In this document: in pieces, positions 19,280 to 27,185 of the stretch
Position numbering within the stretch: position 1 is the first letter of the stretch
How the letters are laid out: each line of letters opens with the position of its first letter
Assembly: GCA_018268715.1 (NCBI GenBank)
Contig: JAFDVZ010000023.1
Location: forward strand, 126,345 to 190,344
Length of the DNA stretch: 64,000 nt
From: Acidobacteriota bacterium
GTDB taxonomy: Bacteria > Acidobacteriota > Terriglobia > Bryobacterales > Bryobacteraceae
Direction of reading: 5' to 3'
Program-made: the position numbers and the translations under genes
The notes under the pieces: generated by a model
The model's database searches: none
What the model was told of the DNA's origin: nothing
Seen by the model: only the letters and a program-made list of their open reading frames with translations

Positions 19280-19847
19280 GCGTAAGCCAGTCCTGGGGCG
19301 TGTTGATGTTGGCGAAGCGGCCGCCGTCGCCCGCCAGGTAGCGGACCTCCAGCCGGTCGAGCACGGTCATCATCTTCAGTATGTTGCGATCGAGCGCGCC
19401 GCGCAGCTTACCGAGCGCGGCCCGGCGATAGGCGGCGCACAGCGGCTCCGGCCCATTCGGGCCCTGGGCGGCGACGCACTCGCACCCGTCCGCGGCCGCG
19501 AGGGCCGCCTCGATCACTCGTCCGAGAAATCCGCGGTCGAGCCCCGGCATGTCGCAGGCGATCACCAGGCTCCACTCCTCCCGGGCCAGCGCGAGAGCCG
19601 TGACAATTCCCCCCAGCGGGCCCCGGCCCGGCGACACATCCGGTGCGACGGGCCATCCGAAACGGGCGTAGCGGGAGGGATCGCCGATGATCGTCACATT
19701 GCCGGCGGCCTCGGCCACCTCGGCGGCGGCGCGCTCGAGCAGGGTCTGTCCGTTGCGCGACAGCAGCGCTTTGTCGGTCCCCATACGAGTGCTACCGCCC
19801 CCCGCGAGCACAAAACCGCCCACCGGAGCGCGCCCGGCTCGACACAT
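19272..19847 (-). CDS. mobA: Molybdenum cofactor guanylyltransferase
   Basis: Cytosolic nucleotidyltransferase of 191 residues that attaches GMP to molybdopterin. The N-terminal GGFVLAGGGSTRMGTDKALL is the nucleotide-binding loop of the MobA/GlmU family. APDVSPGRGPLGGIVTAL and LVIACDMPGL (metal-binding Asp) are MobA-specific, and the C-terminus reads FANINTPQDW. I place the start at 19847 (MCRAGRAPVGGFV), without a clear ribosome-binding site; a longer reading frame upstream is not MobA-like. It overlaps the MlaF-like gene by 8 bases, so the two are co-transcribed although their functions look unrelated. Confidence 0.85.
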   Translation of the reverse strand: MCRAGRAPVGGFVLAGGGSTRMGTDKALLSRNGQTLLERAAAEVAEAAGNVTIIGDPSRYARFGWPVAPDVSPGRGPLGGIVTALALAREEWSLVIACDMPGLDRGFLGRVIEAALAAADGCECVAAQGPNGPEPLCAAYRRAALGKLRGALDRNILKMMTVLDRLEVRYLAGDGGRFANINTPQDWLTHD

Positions 19848-19879
19848 GAGAAAATCATAGCATCGGCGCGGGAAGGCTC

Positions 19880-19927
19880 TTCCCGGACCGGGAAAGGTAC
19901 TGGTAAATCCCTGACACGCAGGGATTT
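19880..19927 (+). promoter_or_regulatory. Two tandem hairpins just upstream of the lytic transglycosylase gene
   Basis: Hairpin 1 is TTCCCGG/CCGGGAA (19880-19886 with 19888-19894). Hairpin 2 is AAATCCCTG/CAGGGATTT (19905-19913 with 19919-19927), loop ACACG, with T residues at its 3' side. Hairpin 2 ends 10 bases before the ATG at 19938, where no Shine-Dalgarno sequence is visible. On the minus strand the region precedes mobA. The structure could be a terminator/attenuator or translational control element of the transglycosylase message. Confidence 0.4.
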
Positions 19928-19937
19928 TCCGTGGCGC

Positions 19938-20651
19938 ATGCTTCCCGAAAAGAACAAATTCGTGTATATTTGTTTCTTGGTGGGCTCGGCCCTGCCGGTG
20001 TTTTGCGCGCCGCCAGACCCCGTTCGTCCGGAGCCGGTGCACGCGGCGACCGTTGTTGTTCGGGCGGATCGTAGGACGGGGCGTCTGGTGCGGACTGTGA
20101 TGGTGAACCCGAAGATGACGCCGCCCAAGCAGGTGGGACACGGCTCTGATGCGACGCCGGTGACCGAACTGGTGGAGCAGGCCGCGAGGCAATACGATCT
20201 GGATCCGCTGCTGGTGCATTCGGTGATTCAGGTGGAGAGTAATTACAATCCGTACGCCATCTCGCGGAAAGGCGCCGAGGGATTGATGCAACTCATCCCG
20301 TCCACCGCCCGTCGTTTCGGCGCAGCCAACAGCTTCAGTCCCCGGGAAAACATCGACGCGGGCGTCCGCTATCTGAAGTACCTGAAGAACATTTTCGGCG
20401 ACGATCGTTTGGCCTTGGCGGCCTACAACGCTGGCGAGGCCGCCGTCGCCCGCTACGGCTGGATTCCTCCCTACGCGGAGACTCAGCAGTACGTCTACAA
20501 CGTGGGCAAGAAATATGGCGAGGCCCGCCGCCGCGCGGCCGCGCTGCCCAAACCCGAGCCTGTCGCGCCCCCGGCGCCCGTCGTCGAGGAACATCCCAAG
20601 CTGGAGCAGTACCGGGATGAGCAGGGCCGGATCTACTTGCGAACGAGGTGA
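19938..20651 (+). CDS. Lytic transglycosylase, SLT domain
   Basis: Periplasmic peptidoglycan lytic transglycosylase of 237 residues. The start at 19938 gives MLPEKNKFVYICFLVGSALPVFCA, a signal peptide. The SLT (goose-lysozyme-like) domain spans about residues 80-190: LLVHSVIQVESNYNPYAIS holds the catalytic Glu, KGAEGLMQLIPSTARRFG the next conserved strand, and LALAAYNAGEAAV the third motif. A proline/alanine-rich segment and a short C-terminal QYRDEQGRIYLRTR follow. The gene overlaps the amidase gene downstream (GTGA), so two peptidoglycan hydrolases acting on different bonds are made together. Confidence 0.9.
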   Translation: MLPEKNKFVYICFLVGSALPVFCAPPDPVRPEPVHAATVVVRADRRTGRLVRTVMVNPKMTPPKQVGHGSDATPVTELVEQAARQYDLDPLLVHSVIQVESNYNPYAISRKGAEGLMQLIPSTARRFGAANSFSPRENIDAGVRYLKYLKNIFGDDRLALAAYNAGEAAVARYGWIPPYAETQQYVYNVGKKYGEARRRAAALPKPEPVAPPAPVVEEHPKLEQYRDEQGRIYLRTR

Positions 20652-22144
20652 CGATGGCTGTCGGCGTGGGACCGCATTACCCGCGGCGGTTGGTGCTGGC
20701 GTTGGTCGTATGCCTGTCCGTGCTCCCCGCCGCTCAAAAGACCCCGCGCGCTCGCCGGGCCTCCAGCGGCGAGGCGTCCCGCGCCCGCGAGGTCTCCGCC
20801 CGCATCAGCGACGTTCGTTTCTGGTCCCTGACCGACACCACGCGCGTCGCCATCGAAACCACCGGCGACTTTACCTACAAATACGATCGGCTTTCGAATC
20901 CAGAGCGCATCTTCTTTGATATCAGTGGCGTTCGGCCGGCTGACGGCAGCAAACCCCTCGACAAGGTGCCCGTCGACGACGGTTTGCTGAAGCAGATCCG
21001 CATCGCCCAGAGTTCGGGCGGGAGCACCCGCGTCGTGCTCGATCTCGAGGTTCCGGCCGAGGTCTACGCATCCCAGCTTCCCAACCCGAATCGCCTGATT
21101 ATCGAGATCCGGCAGCAACAGGCGAAGAAACCCGAACCGGCTCAGACCGAGCCCGCTCGCGACGAGAAACCGGCCACGTCGCAGAAGCCCGCCGATTCCC
21201 CGGCCGCGCCCATCGCAAGAGTTGCGCCGGCCAGGCCGGAGCCGCCGAAGCCCGAACCCGTCGCCCTGGCGCCCGCCGAAACGCCGGCCCCGCGCGGTCC
21301 CGCCGAAACCGTCGCCAAAACCGAACCGCAGCCCTCGCCCAAAACCGCGGAACCGGCGCAGAAGGGCGGAGATCCGAGTCCGCAAACCGCCAAACGAACC
21401 AACGCGGGCGAGCGTTCGATGACCCGGGTTCTCGGCCTGAAGCTCGGCAAGGTGGTGCTCGACGCGGGCCACGGCGGCCACGACGGCGGCACTCACGGCC
21501 CCACCGGACTACTCGAAAAGGACCTGGTGCTCGACGTCACCCGGCGTTTGGGCGCATTGATCGAATCCCGGCTGGGCAGCGAAGTCATCTACACCCGCGA
21601 CGAGGATATTTACGTTCCCCTGGAAGAGCGCACCCGCATCGCAAACCGTCATAAAGCGGACCTTTTCCTGTCGATTCACGCCAATTCGTCGCCCGTAAAG
21701 TCGGTTTCCGGCATCGAAACGTACTACCTGAATTTCACCTCGTCGAAGACGGCGCTTGAGGTCGCGGCGCGGGAAAACGCCAGTTCGGAGCGATCCATTC
21801 ACGACCTGAAGGATCTGGTGCAGAAAATCGCCCTGAAGGACAAACTGGACGAATCGCGGGACTTCGCCGAGCACGTGCAAACCACGCTCGCCGGCCTTTC
21901 CGCCAAGAGCAACACGAATTCGCGGAACCGCGGCGTCAAGAAGGCGCCGTTTGTGGTCCTGATCGGCGCGTCGATGCCGTCGATTCTGGTCGAAATCGGC
22001 TTCGTCACGAATCCGAGCGACGAGGCGATGATGAGGAAGCCGGAGCACCGGCAGAAGATCGCCGAAGCGCTCTACAAAGGCATCCAGCAGTACGCCTCCG
22101 GGCTCAGCCATTTTGAAGTGGCCAAGAGCAAGTCGAGCGAATAG
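20648..22144 (+). CDS. amiC: N-acetylmuramoyl-L-alanine amidase with AMIN domain
   Basis: Periplasmic zinc amidase of 498 residues that cuts the amide bond between muramic acid and the stem peptide, as in daughter-cell separation. A short N-terminal hydrophobic segment is followed by an AMIN domain (~residues 45-160: ISDVRFWSLTDTTRVAIET through NRLIIEIRQ), a proline/alanine-rich linker (~160-265), and the Amidase_3 domain with zinc ligands in VVLDAGHGGHDGG and LFLSIHANSS and Glu residues in GLLEKDL and SILVEIGFVTN. Start: GTG 20648 overlaps the previous stop; ATG 20654 is two codons later. Coupled with the lytic transglycosylase. Confidence 0.9.
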   Translation: MTMAVGVGPHYPRRLVLALVVCLSVLPAAQKTPRARRASSGEASRAREVSARISDVRFWSLTDTTRVAIETTGDFTYKYDRLSNPERIFFDISGVRPADGSKPLDKVPVDDGLLKQIRIAQSSGGSTRVVLDLEVPAEVYASQLPNPNRLIIEIRQQQAKKPEPAQTEPARDEKPATSQKPADSPAAPIARVAPARPEPPKPEPVALAPAETPAPRGPAETVAKTEPQPSPKTAEPAQKGGDPSPQTAKRTNAGERSMTRVLGLKLGKVVLDAGHGGHDGGTHGPTGLLEKDLVLDVTRRLGALIESRLGSEVIYTRDEDIYVPLEERTRIANRHKADLFLSIHANSSPVKSVSGIETYYLNFTSSKTALEVAARENASSERSIHDLKDLVQKIALKDKLDESRDFAEHVQTTLAGLSAKSNTNSRNRGVKKAPFVVLIGASMPSILVEIGFVTNPSDEAMMRKPEHRQKIAEALYKGIQQYASGLSHFEVAKSKSSE

Positions 22145-23140
22145 CTAGACTTCGACGGGTTGCGCGGCGTAGGTTACGCGATCCCGGCCTTCGTGCTTGG
22201 CGCGATACAGCGCCTCGTCGGCCACGCGAATTAAGGTCTCGCCCAGAACTTTTCCGGTCGGCATGATGCTGGTGGCGCCGAAACTGGCCGTCAGCTTGAG
22301 GGGCACATCGCCCACCATCATCGGTTCGCTGCTCAGATGTCGCCGCAGACGCTCGGCTTGACCGAACGTGCAGGCCTCGTCGCAGCCCGGCAGGACGATC
22401 AGGAACTCCTCGCCGCCGTAGCGGCCGATGGCGTCGTAGGACCGGATCGAGGACTGCATGCGCCGGACCGCCTCCTGCAACACAGCGTCGCCGGCGTAGT
22501 GCCCGTAGCAATCGTTGATCTGTTTGAACTTATCGAGGTCGGCCATCACCACCCCAACGGGGCGCTGTTCCCGCTCCGCCCGCGCCAGTTCGCGCTCCAG
22601 GATCTCCAGGATCGACGACCGGTTCCAGACGCGCGTCAGAAAGTCCTTGGTGGCCTGTTCCCGCAACGCCTCCCGGGCCGTCAGCAGCTCCGACTGCAGC
22701 TCGATGATGCGGGTTCCGGCTCGCAGGCGGACCTTCAACTCGTGGGAATCAAAGGGTTTGGTGACGTAATCGTCGGCGCCGGCCTCCATCCCCTCAATCA
22801 GGTCTTCTTTGAGGCTCTTCGACGTCAGCAGAATCAGGTAGGTGTAGCGTTCGCGATTGCGCTTCCGCACCAGGTGGCAAACTTCGGGACCCGTCAGGCC
22901 TGGCATCACCCAGTCGAGGATCGCCATGCTGGGAGAATCGTCGCTTTGGAGTTCGTTCCAAGCCTCGATGCCATCGGAGACGATTACGACATCGTATCCC
23001 CATTTCCTCAGAGTGGCATCCAGGAGATGGCGGGACACAATACTATCGTCTGCGATCAGGATTCTCATGCGATCCGTCGATGTAGGCATCGGCCCAGCCA
23101 TCGGCGGCAAAGTGCCATCCTTAGACATTCCCGCGTCCAA
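22145..23140 (-). CDS. Response regulator with GGDEF diguanylate cyclase domain
   Basis: Cytosolic two-domain signal protein of 331 residues, PleD/WspR-like in design. The receiver domain (~25-145) starts MRILIADDSIVSRHLL, has the phospho-acceptor in MAILDWVMPGLTG and the conserved Lys in DDYVTKPFDSHEL. A short helical linker leads to a GGDEF domain (~170-325) with DLDKFKQINDCYGHYAGD and an active GGEEF signature. RSYD lies five residues before GGEEF, matching the RxxD inhibitory site, so c-di-GMP product feedback is expected. The first ATG (23140) may be replaced by one at 23128 or 23068 region (MRILI). The cognate kinase is not in the window. Its stop abuts the convergent amidase stop. Confidence 0.9.
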   Translation of the reverse strand: MDAGMSKDGTLPPMAGPMPTSTDRMRILIADDSIVSRHLLDATLRKWGYDVVIVSDGIEAWNELQSDDSPSMAILDWVMPGLTGPEVCHLVRKRNRERYTYLILLTSKSLKEDLIEGMEAGADDYVTKPFDSHELKVRLRAGTRIIELQSELLTAREALREQATKDFLTRVWNRSSILEILERELARAEREQRPVGVVMADLDKFKQINDCYGHYAGDAVLQEAVRRMQSSIRSYDAIGRYGGEEFLIVLPGCDEACTFGQAERLRRHLSSEPMMVGDVPLKLTASFGATSIMPTGKVLGETLIRVADEALYRAKHEGRDRVTYAAQPVEV

Positions 23141-23329
23141 CCATCATATCGGTCTCAAGCCCACCGAACGTTAGTTGTATCGGTCTTATCTGATATTGAC
23201 TGGCGCTACAGTAAAAGCTGCGCCAGCCGGCGGGCAGGAAAAAGGCGAAGAAAAGGGTTAGACGGGAAGGCTTCTTTTCAATTAAGATAAAGGAGTATTA
23301 TATCCAGTCCTCACTGACAGAGGGGGAGC
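23141..23329. promoter_or_regulatory. Divergent intergenic region with 7-bp inverted repeat
   Basis: This 189-base space separates the divergent diguanylate cyclase and Rrf2 genes. It holds CTGGCGC/GCGCCAG (23200-23206 and 23220-23226), a purine-rich stretch, an AT-rich TATTATAT segment near 23296-23304 that could be the -10 of the Rrf2 gene, and a strong ribosome-binding site AGGGGGAG just before the Rrf2 ATG. No element is certain; autoregulation by the Rrf2 protein is an inference from its family. Confidence 0.3.
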
Positions 23330-23824
23330 ATGATCTATTCGCGTTCGGCTGAATACGCAATCCGCGCTTTTGTCTACCTGGCGCAGGTGCCGTCCGGCAA
23401 ATTCGCCATGGTCAAGCAGATTGCGGAAGAATCCGACATTCCGGCTCACTTCCTGGCCAAAATCCTGCAACAATTGGCGCGCCAGGGTTTCTTGAGATCC
23501 AGTAAGGGGCCGACCGGAGGTTTCAGCCTCCGCTACCCCCCGACCGACATCACGCTGCTTCAGATCGTCGAGTCCATTGACGGCTTGGCCGACTACCAGC
23601 GCTGCATCGGCGGCATGACTGAATGCAACGATCAGATGCGTTGCGGCATGCATGATAGCTGGAAAGCGCTCCGAGGGCGTATCATAGAGTATCTGGAGGG
23701 TACTACGGTCGAAGATCTGGCCGAGGCCCTTGAAGTGAAGCGGCGTGCCCTCGACAAAACGAAGAAGAAGCGCACAGTCGAGAAGCCGGTAAAGGCCAAG
23801 GCCACCAGTTCCCGCAAAGCCTGA
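23330..23824 (+). CDS. Rrf2-family transcriptional regulator
   Basis: DNA-binding regulator of 164 residues. The winged helix spans residues 1-~80: [42 protein letters not shown] (recognition helix) and GGFSLRYPP (wing). Three Cys ([15 protein letters not shown]) are spaced 7 and 6 apart, as in Rrf2 proteins that bind an iron-sulfur cluster, so it may sense Fe-S status, NO or redox. The last ~30 residues are Lys-rich and probably disordered, longer than in IscR or NsrR. AGGGGGAG precedes the ATG. No isc/suf operon is adjacent, so its targets cannot be named. Confidence 0.88.
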   Translation: MIYSRSAEYAIRAFVYLAQVPSGKFAMVKQIAEESDIPAHFLAKILQQLARQGFLRSSKGPTGGFSLRYPPTDITLLQIVESIDGLADYQRCIGGMTECNDQMRCGMHDSWKALRGRIIEYLEGTTVEDLAEALEVKRRALDKTKKKRTVEKPVKAKATSSRKA

Positions 23825-23924
23825 TCAGGCGGGATTCCTGCGCCCACCGGTCGCACGTCAGCGGCGGAATCCGTTCACGCCGCCAGCCGAAAGTGTGCGC
23901 CGGCATCGCGGAGAGGAGTACAGC

Positions 23925-24542
23925 ATGCAGAATTCAGTCCTTGTCCCCATGGTGGTCGAACAGACCTCCCGGGGCGAACGGGCATTTGACATCTATTCGC
24001 GCCTGCTGAAAGAAAACATCATCTTCCTGGGAACGCCCATCGACGACAATGTGGCGAATCTCATCATCGCTCAGATGTTGTTCCTGGCGGCGGAAGACCC
24101 TGAAAAGGACATCTCGCTGTACATCAACTCGCCCGGCGGGTCGATTACCGCGGGATTGGCGATTCTCGACACCATGAATCTGGTGGAGCCGGACATCGTC
24201 ACCTATTGCGTCGGACAGGCCGCCTCGATGGCGGCGGTGCTGCTTGCCTGCGGCACCAAGGGCAAGCGTTACACTCTGCCCCATTCGCGCGTGCTGATTC
24301 ACCAGCCGTCCATGAGCGGCCTCGCCGGCCAGGCCACCGACATCGACATCTACGCTAAGGAAATCCTTCGCATGCGCCAGATCCTCAATGAGATTCTGGC
24401 GAACGCGACGGGCCAGCCGGTGGACCGCATCGCTCGCGACGTCGATCGCGACTACATCATGGAATCGGAACAATCGGTGGCCTACGGCATCGTGGACCGC
24501 GTCATCGCCACCCGCGAACTGTCGCCCGTCCCTTCCCGGTAA
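23925..24542 (+). CDS. clpP: ATP-dependent Clp protease proteolytic subunit
   Basis: Cytosolic serine protease of 205 residues that forms the tetradecameric barrel fed by ClpX or ClpA-type unfoldases. The start at 23925 ([22 protein letters not shown]) follows GAGAGGAG (23911-23918) at six bases; a start at 23895 would cover that site. Catalytic Ser101 ([11 protein letters not shown]), His126 (RVLIHQPSM) and an Asp in the VDRDYIM segment form the triad. The [16 protein letters not shown] and [15 protein letters not shown] segments are typical. No clpX follows; a terminator hairpin stands just downstream, so clpP is a single-gene unit. Confidence 0.96.
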   Translation: MQNSVLVPMVVEQTSRGERAFDIYSRLLKENIIFLGTPIDDNVANLIIAQMLFLAAEDPEKDISLYINSPGGSITAGLAILDTMNLVEPDIVTYCVGQAASMAAVLLACGTKGKRYTLPHSRVLIHQPSMSGLAGQATDIDIYAKEILRMRQILNEILANATGQPVDRIARDVDRDYIMESEQSVAYGIVDRVIATRELSPVPSR

Positions 24543-24575
24543 GTCCTCCGGAACCGTCCATCCGAACAGACAAAA

Positions 24576-24608
24576 CGCCTTCCGTTTACGAAACGGAAGG
24601 CGCTTTCG
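24576..24608. terminator. Bidirectional intrinsic terminator between clpP and the beta-barrel gene
   Basis: Perfect 12-bp stem CGCCTTCCGTTT/AAACGGAAGGCG (24576-24587 with 24591-24602), three-base loop ACG. It is followed by CTTTCG on the plus strand and by TTTTG on the minus strand, so it can end both convergent genes. Confidence 0.8.
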
Positions 24609-24627
24609 CATTCAGCGTGTGGCCCGC

Positions 24628-25368
24628 TCACTTCATGTTCTTGCCCCATTGGAACGCCGGACCCACGGAAAACCGGATGGTTCCGCGACTGTCCCGCAGA
24701 ATGTCGTTGAACAGGTGGTCCCGCACAAAATCAGCGTGGATTCTCACCCCGAAGTTGCGCGTGAAGTTGATGTCGGCCCCGCCGCCGACGCCGTAAAATC
24801 CCGTCCAGTCGGTCTTCTTGCCCGAGGGCGCCAACTGCTGAACGATGGCGGTGGCGATGGCGTCGCCCGGACGCGGCGTCGCCACTTCGCGAATCGCCCC
24901 GATCGACGGCCGGATGAAGGGCGTGATGTACTTCCACCGGTGCAGCCCGAACTGCGGACCCGCCGCGAACGTGCTGGTTTCCGACCGCAATGGCACCTTC
25001 AAGGTGTAACCGGCCGGCAACCGGCCCAGCGCCGCCAGACCCTGCAACTGCGTCGCCAGCGACTGCTGAAGCGCCGTCGGCAACAGGTCCGGCGTAATCA
25101 TGCCGTCCCCCGCCGCGTGACTGTAGTCGAGCCCTAATGACACCCAGGTGCGATAGCGCATGCCCAACTGAATATGCACGCCCGGTTCGCCGAGACTGAT
25201 CTTGGGACTGCTCAGATATGCATAGCCGACGAAAAGATCGTACTTGCCAACATATTCCTGTTGTCCTAACGCCGGCAGGCACAGGGCGCACAATGTGAGT
25301 CCGCACGCCACTAACTGGAAAAGCGACTTAATATTCGACTTGGAACCCAACCATTTGAGATGGCTCAT
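24628..25368 (-). CDS. Outer-membrane beta-barrel protein of unknown function
   Basis: Protein of 246 residues with an N-terminal signal peptide (hydrophobic stretch LFQLVACGLTLCALCLPALG) and then alternating-hydrophobicity strands with many aromatic girdle residues, for example KYDLFVGYAYLSSP, RTWVSLGLDYSHAAGD, FAAGPQFGLHRWKYITPFIRPSIG, TGFYGVGGGADINFTRNFGVRIHADFV and a final strand IRFSVGPAFQWGK. This is the pattern of an 8-10 strand OmpA/OmpW-like barrel. No specific family is recognised. It is convergent with clpP across the shared terminator. Confidence 0.7.
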   Translation of the reverse strand: MSHLKWLGSKSNIKSLFQLVACGLTLCALCLPALGQQEYVGKYDLFVGYAYLSSPKISLGEPGVHIQLGMRYRTWVSLGLDYSHAAGDGMITPDLLPTALQQSLATQLQGLAALGRLPAGYTLKVPLRSETSTFAAGPQFGLHRWKYITPFIRPSIGAIREVATPRPGDAIATAIVQQLAPSGKKTDWTGFYGVGGGADINFTRNFGVRIHADFVRDHLFNDILRDSRGTIRFSVGPAFQWGKNMK

Positions 25369-25600
25369 AATTATCCTCGAAACTGGGAGTAATTCGTGAT
25401 GACTTGAATCGATGCGGGAGATACGTATCCGAGGGTCGGTGGCGCCGAGGGGTGCTGAGCCGATAGCGGTGTTGTTCTACAATCGGGCGGCGTTCTTGGC
25501 TACGCCGGGCAGGTCCGCTGTCGGCCACACGACCGGGAGCCCGCATAGAGTGAGCGTATCACTCCTAGCTCAGTAACAACACTGAAAGATAGCGACTTAG

Positions 25601-25637
25601 AAAAATATAACAGTGTTAATTAAACCAACACTGTTAT
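25601..25637 (-). terminator. Intrinsic terminator after the 25642-25989 gene
   Basis: On the minus strand an 11-bp perfect stem ATAACAGTGTT/AACACTGTTAT (25627-25637 with 25607-25617, 9-base loop) is followed by ATTTTTC. It begins five bases after the stop of the gene at 25642. A related sequence AACAACACTG occurs at 25576-25585. The remaining bases 25369-25600 between this and the beta-barrel gene show no gene; they presumably hold that gene's promoter, which I could not place. Confidence 0.7.
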
Positions 25638-25641
25638 CGCG

Positions 25642-25989
25642 TCAGGCGTGAGCGTATCCCCGCACCCCGCTCAGAATCGCCTGCTCCAGCGGCGCCCATT
25701 CGTCCTCGGCCCAGAACACGTTCTCCCAACCCGTCATGGTCCCGATGCTCCACAGCACCACCAGTCGCCCGCGCTCCCCTTCCTTGCGGATCAGCCACCG
25801 GTACGCGCCCGATTCGCGAGGCCAGAAGCACTCCCCGACACCCTTGCCGCCCGCGTTCTCCAATGCGCCGGCCAGGTCGGCCAGCGCGTCATCGACCTTC
25901 GACGCGGTGGCGTGGGCCGTCACCCGCCCGTTGGAAAGCGTGCACTGCAATTGGCCGAACTCGTCGGTCGCCAGGGAGAACTGGATCAT
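25642..25989 (-). CDS. Small protein of unknown function
   Basis: A 115-residue cytosolic protein with no recognisable domain. The start at 25989 (MIQFSLATDEFGQLQCTL) is preferred to one 72 bases upstream, which would overlap the presumed promoter of the divergent rmuC gene. The sequence alternates short strands and helices, is Trp-rich (ECFWPRESGAYRWLIRK, WSIGTMTGWENVFWAEDEW) and acidic, and shows no membrane segment. The 62-base divergent gap to rmuC suggests shared or back-to-back promoters. No function is proposed. Confidence 0.6.
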   Translation of the reverse strand: MIQFSLATDEFGQLQCTLSNGRVTAHATASKVDDALADLAGALENAGGKGVGECFWPRESGAYRWLIRKEGERGRLVVLWSIGTMTGWENVFWAEDEWAPLEQAILSGVRGYAHA

Positions 25990-26051
25990 AGTTCCACTGT
26001 ACGACAACCGGACCGAACCCTCCGAAATTCCCGACCGCGTACAATGGAAAC

Positions 26052-27185
26052 GTGGAAACAATTCTGCTGGCGATTGTTTTCGTCTTGACCGCGGCCGTCG
26101 CCCTGCTGGCGATGGTCGTCCTTCGACGCCCCACGCCGCCGGCGGTGGACCTTGCGCCGCTCGCGGCCCGCATCGACGCCCTGGACCACTCCCAGGAGCG
26201 CGCCGAACGCGCCATGCGCGAGGAAATGGCCCGCAACCGCGACGATATCCAGCGCTCCCTCGAACTCATCCGCAAGTCCACCGAGGAGCGCCTCGATCGC
26301 GTCCGCCGAACGGTCGACGAGCAGCTCCAGGGCGCCCTGGAAAAGCGCCTGGGAGAGTCCTTCAAGCTCGTCAGCGAGCGCCTGGAACAGGTCTACCGGG
26401 GCCTTGGCGAGATGCAGACGCTGGCGGCCGGCGTCGGCGACCTGAAGCGCGTATTCAGCGACGTGCGCGCCCGCGGCGCCTGGGGCGAAATCCAACTGGG
26501 CGCTCTGCTCGAACAGATGCTCGCGCCGGATCAGTACGCCCGGAACGTGTCAACCGGCGGCACGGGCGAACGGGTCGAATTCGCCATCCGCATGCCTGGC
26601 GCGGAGCCCGGCGGGACCATCTGGCTCCCCATCGACGCGAAGTTCCCGCAGGAGGACTACCTCCGCCTGGTCGACGCTACCGAACGCGGCGACGCCCAGG
26701 CCGTCGAAGTCTGCGCCCGCCAGCTCGAGCAGCGCCTCAAGGTCTGCGCGCGCGACATCAGCGTGAAGTACGTGCACCCGCCGGCCACCACGGATTTCGC
26801 CATCCTCTACCTGCCCACCGAAAGCCTGTACGCCGAAGCGCTGCGCCGCACAGGCCTTGTCGAAGCGCTCCAGCGCGACCACCGCATCGCCATCGCCGGC
26901 CCCACTACGCTGGCGGCCCTGCTGAACAGCCTACAGATGGGCTTCCAGACCCTCGCGATTCAGAAGCAATCAAGCGAGGTGTGGCGGGTGCTGGGCCAGG
27001 TCCGGGCGGAGTTCGGCAAGTACGCCGACGTGCTGGCCCGCGTACAGAAAAAGCTGCAGGAAGCGAGCAACACGGTGGATCAGGGCCTGACCCGTACGCG
27101 CGTGCTCGAGCGGAAGCTGAAGGACGTGGAAGCTCCCGGCGCCGCCGATGAAGGCGATCAGTGGCTGGTGGCGAGCGGCCAGTAG
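26052..27185 (+). CDS. rmuC: DNA recombination protein RmuC
   Basis: Protein of 377 residues with an N-terminal transmembrane anchor (ILLAIVFVLTAAVALLAMVVL), a long coiled coil (~residues 35-120, rich in Glu/Arg) and the conserved RmuC nuclease-like domain: GDLKRVFSDVRARGAWGEIQLG, IWLPIDAKFPQEDYLRLVDA and TTLAALLNSLQMGFQTLAI. RmuC proteins limit inversions and rearrangements at short inverted repeats in E. coli. It begins at GTG 26052 (METILL). Its last 28 bases overlap the convergent membrane-protein gene, so both stop codons lie inside the other gene. Confidence 0.92.
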   Translation: METILLAIVFVLTAAVALLAMVVLRRPTPPAVDLAPLAARIDALDHSQERAERAMREEMARNRDDIQRSLELIRKSTEERLDRVRRTVDEQLQGALEKRLGESFKLVSERLEQVYRGLGEMQTLAAGVGDLKRVFSDVRARGAWGEIQLGALLEQMLAPDQYARNVSTGGTGERVEFAIRMPGAEPGGTIWLPIDAKFPQEDYLRLVDATERGDAQAVEVCARQLEQRLKVCARDISVKYVHPPATTDFAILYLPTESLYAEALRRTGLVEALQRDHRIAIAGPTTLAALLNSLQMGFQTLAIQKQSSEVWRVLGQVRAEFGKYADVLARVQKKLQEASNTVDQGLTRTRVLERKLKDVEAPGAADEGDQWLVASGQ

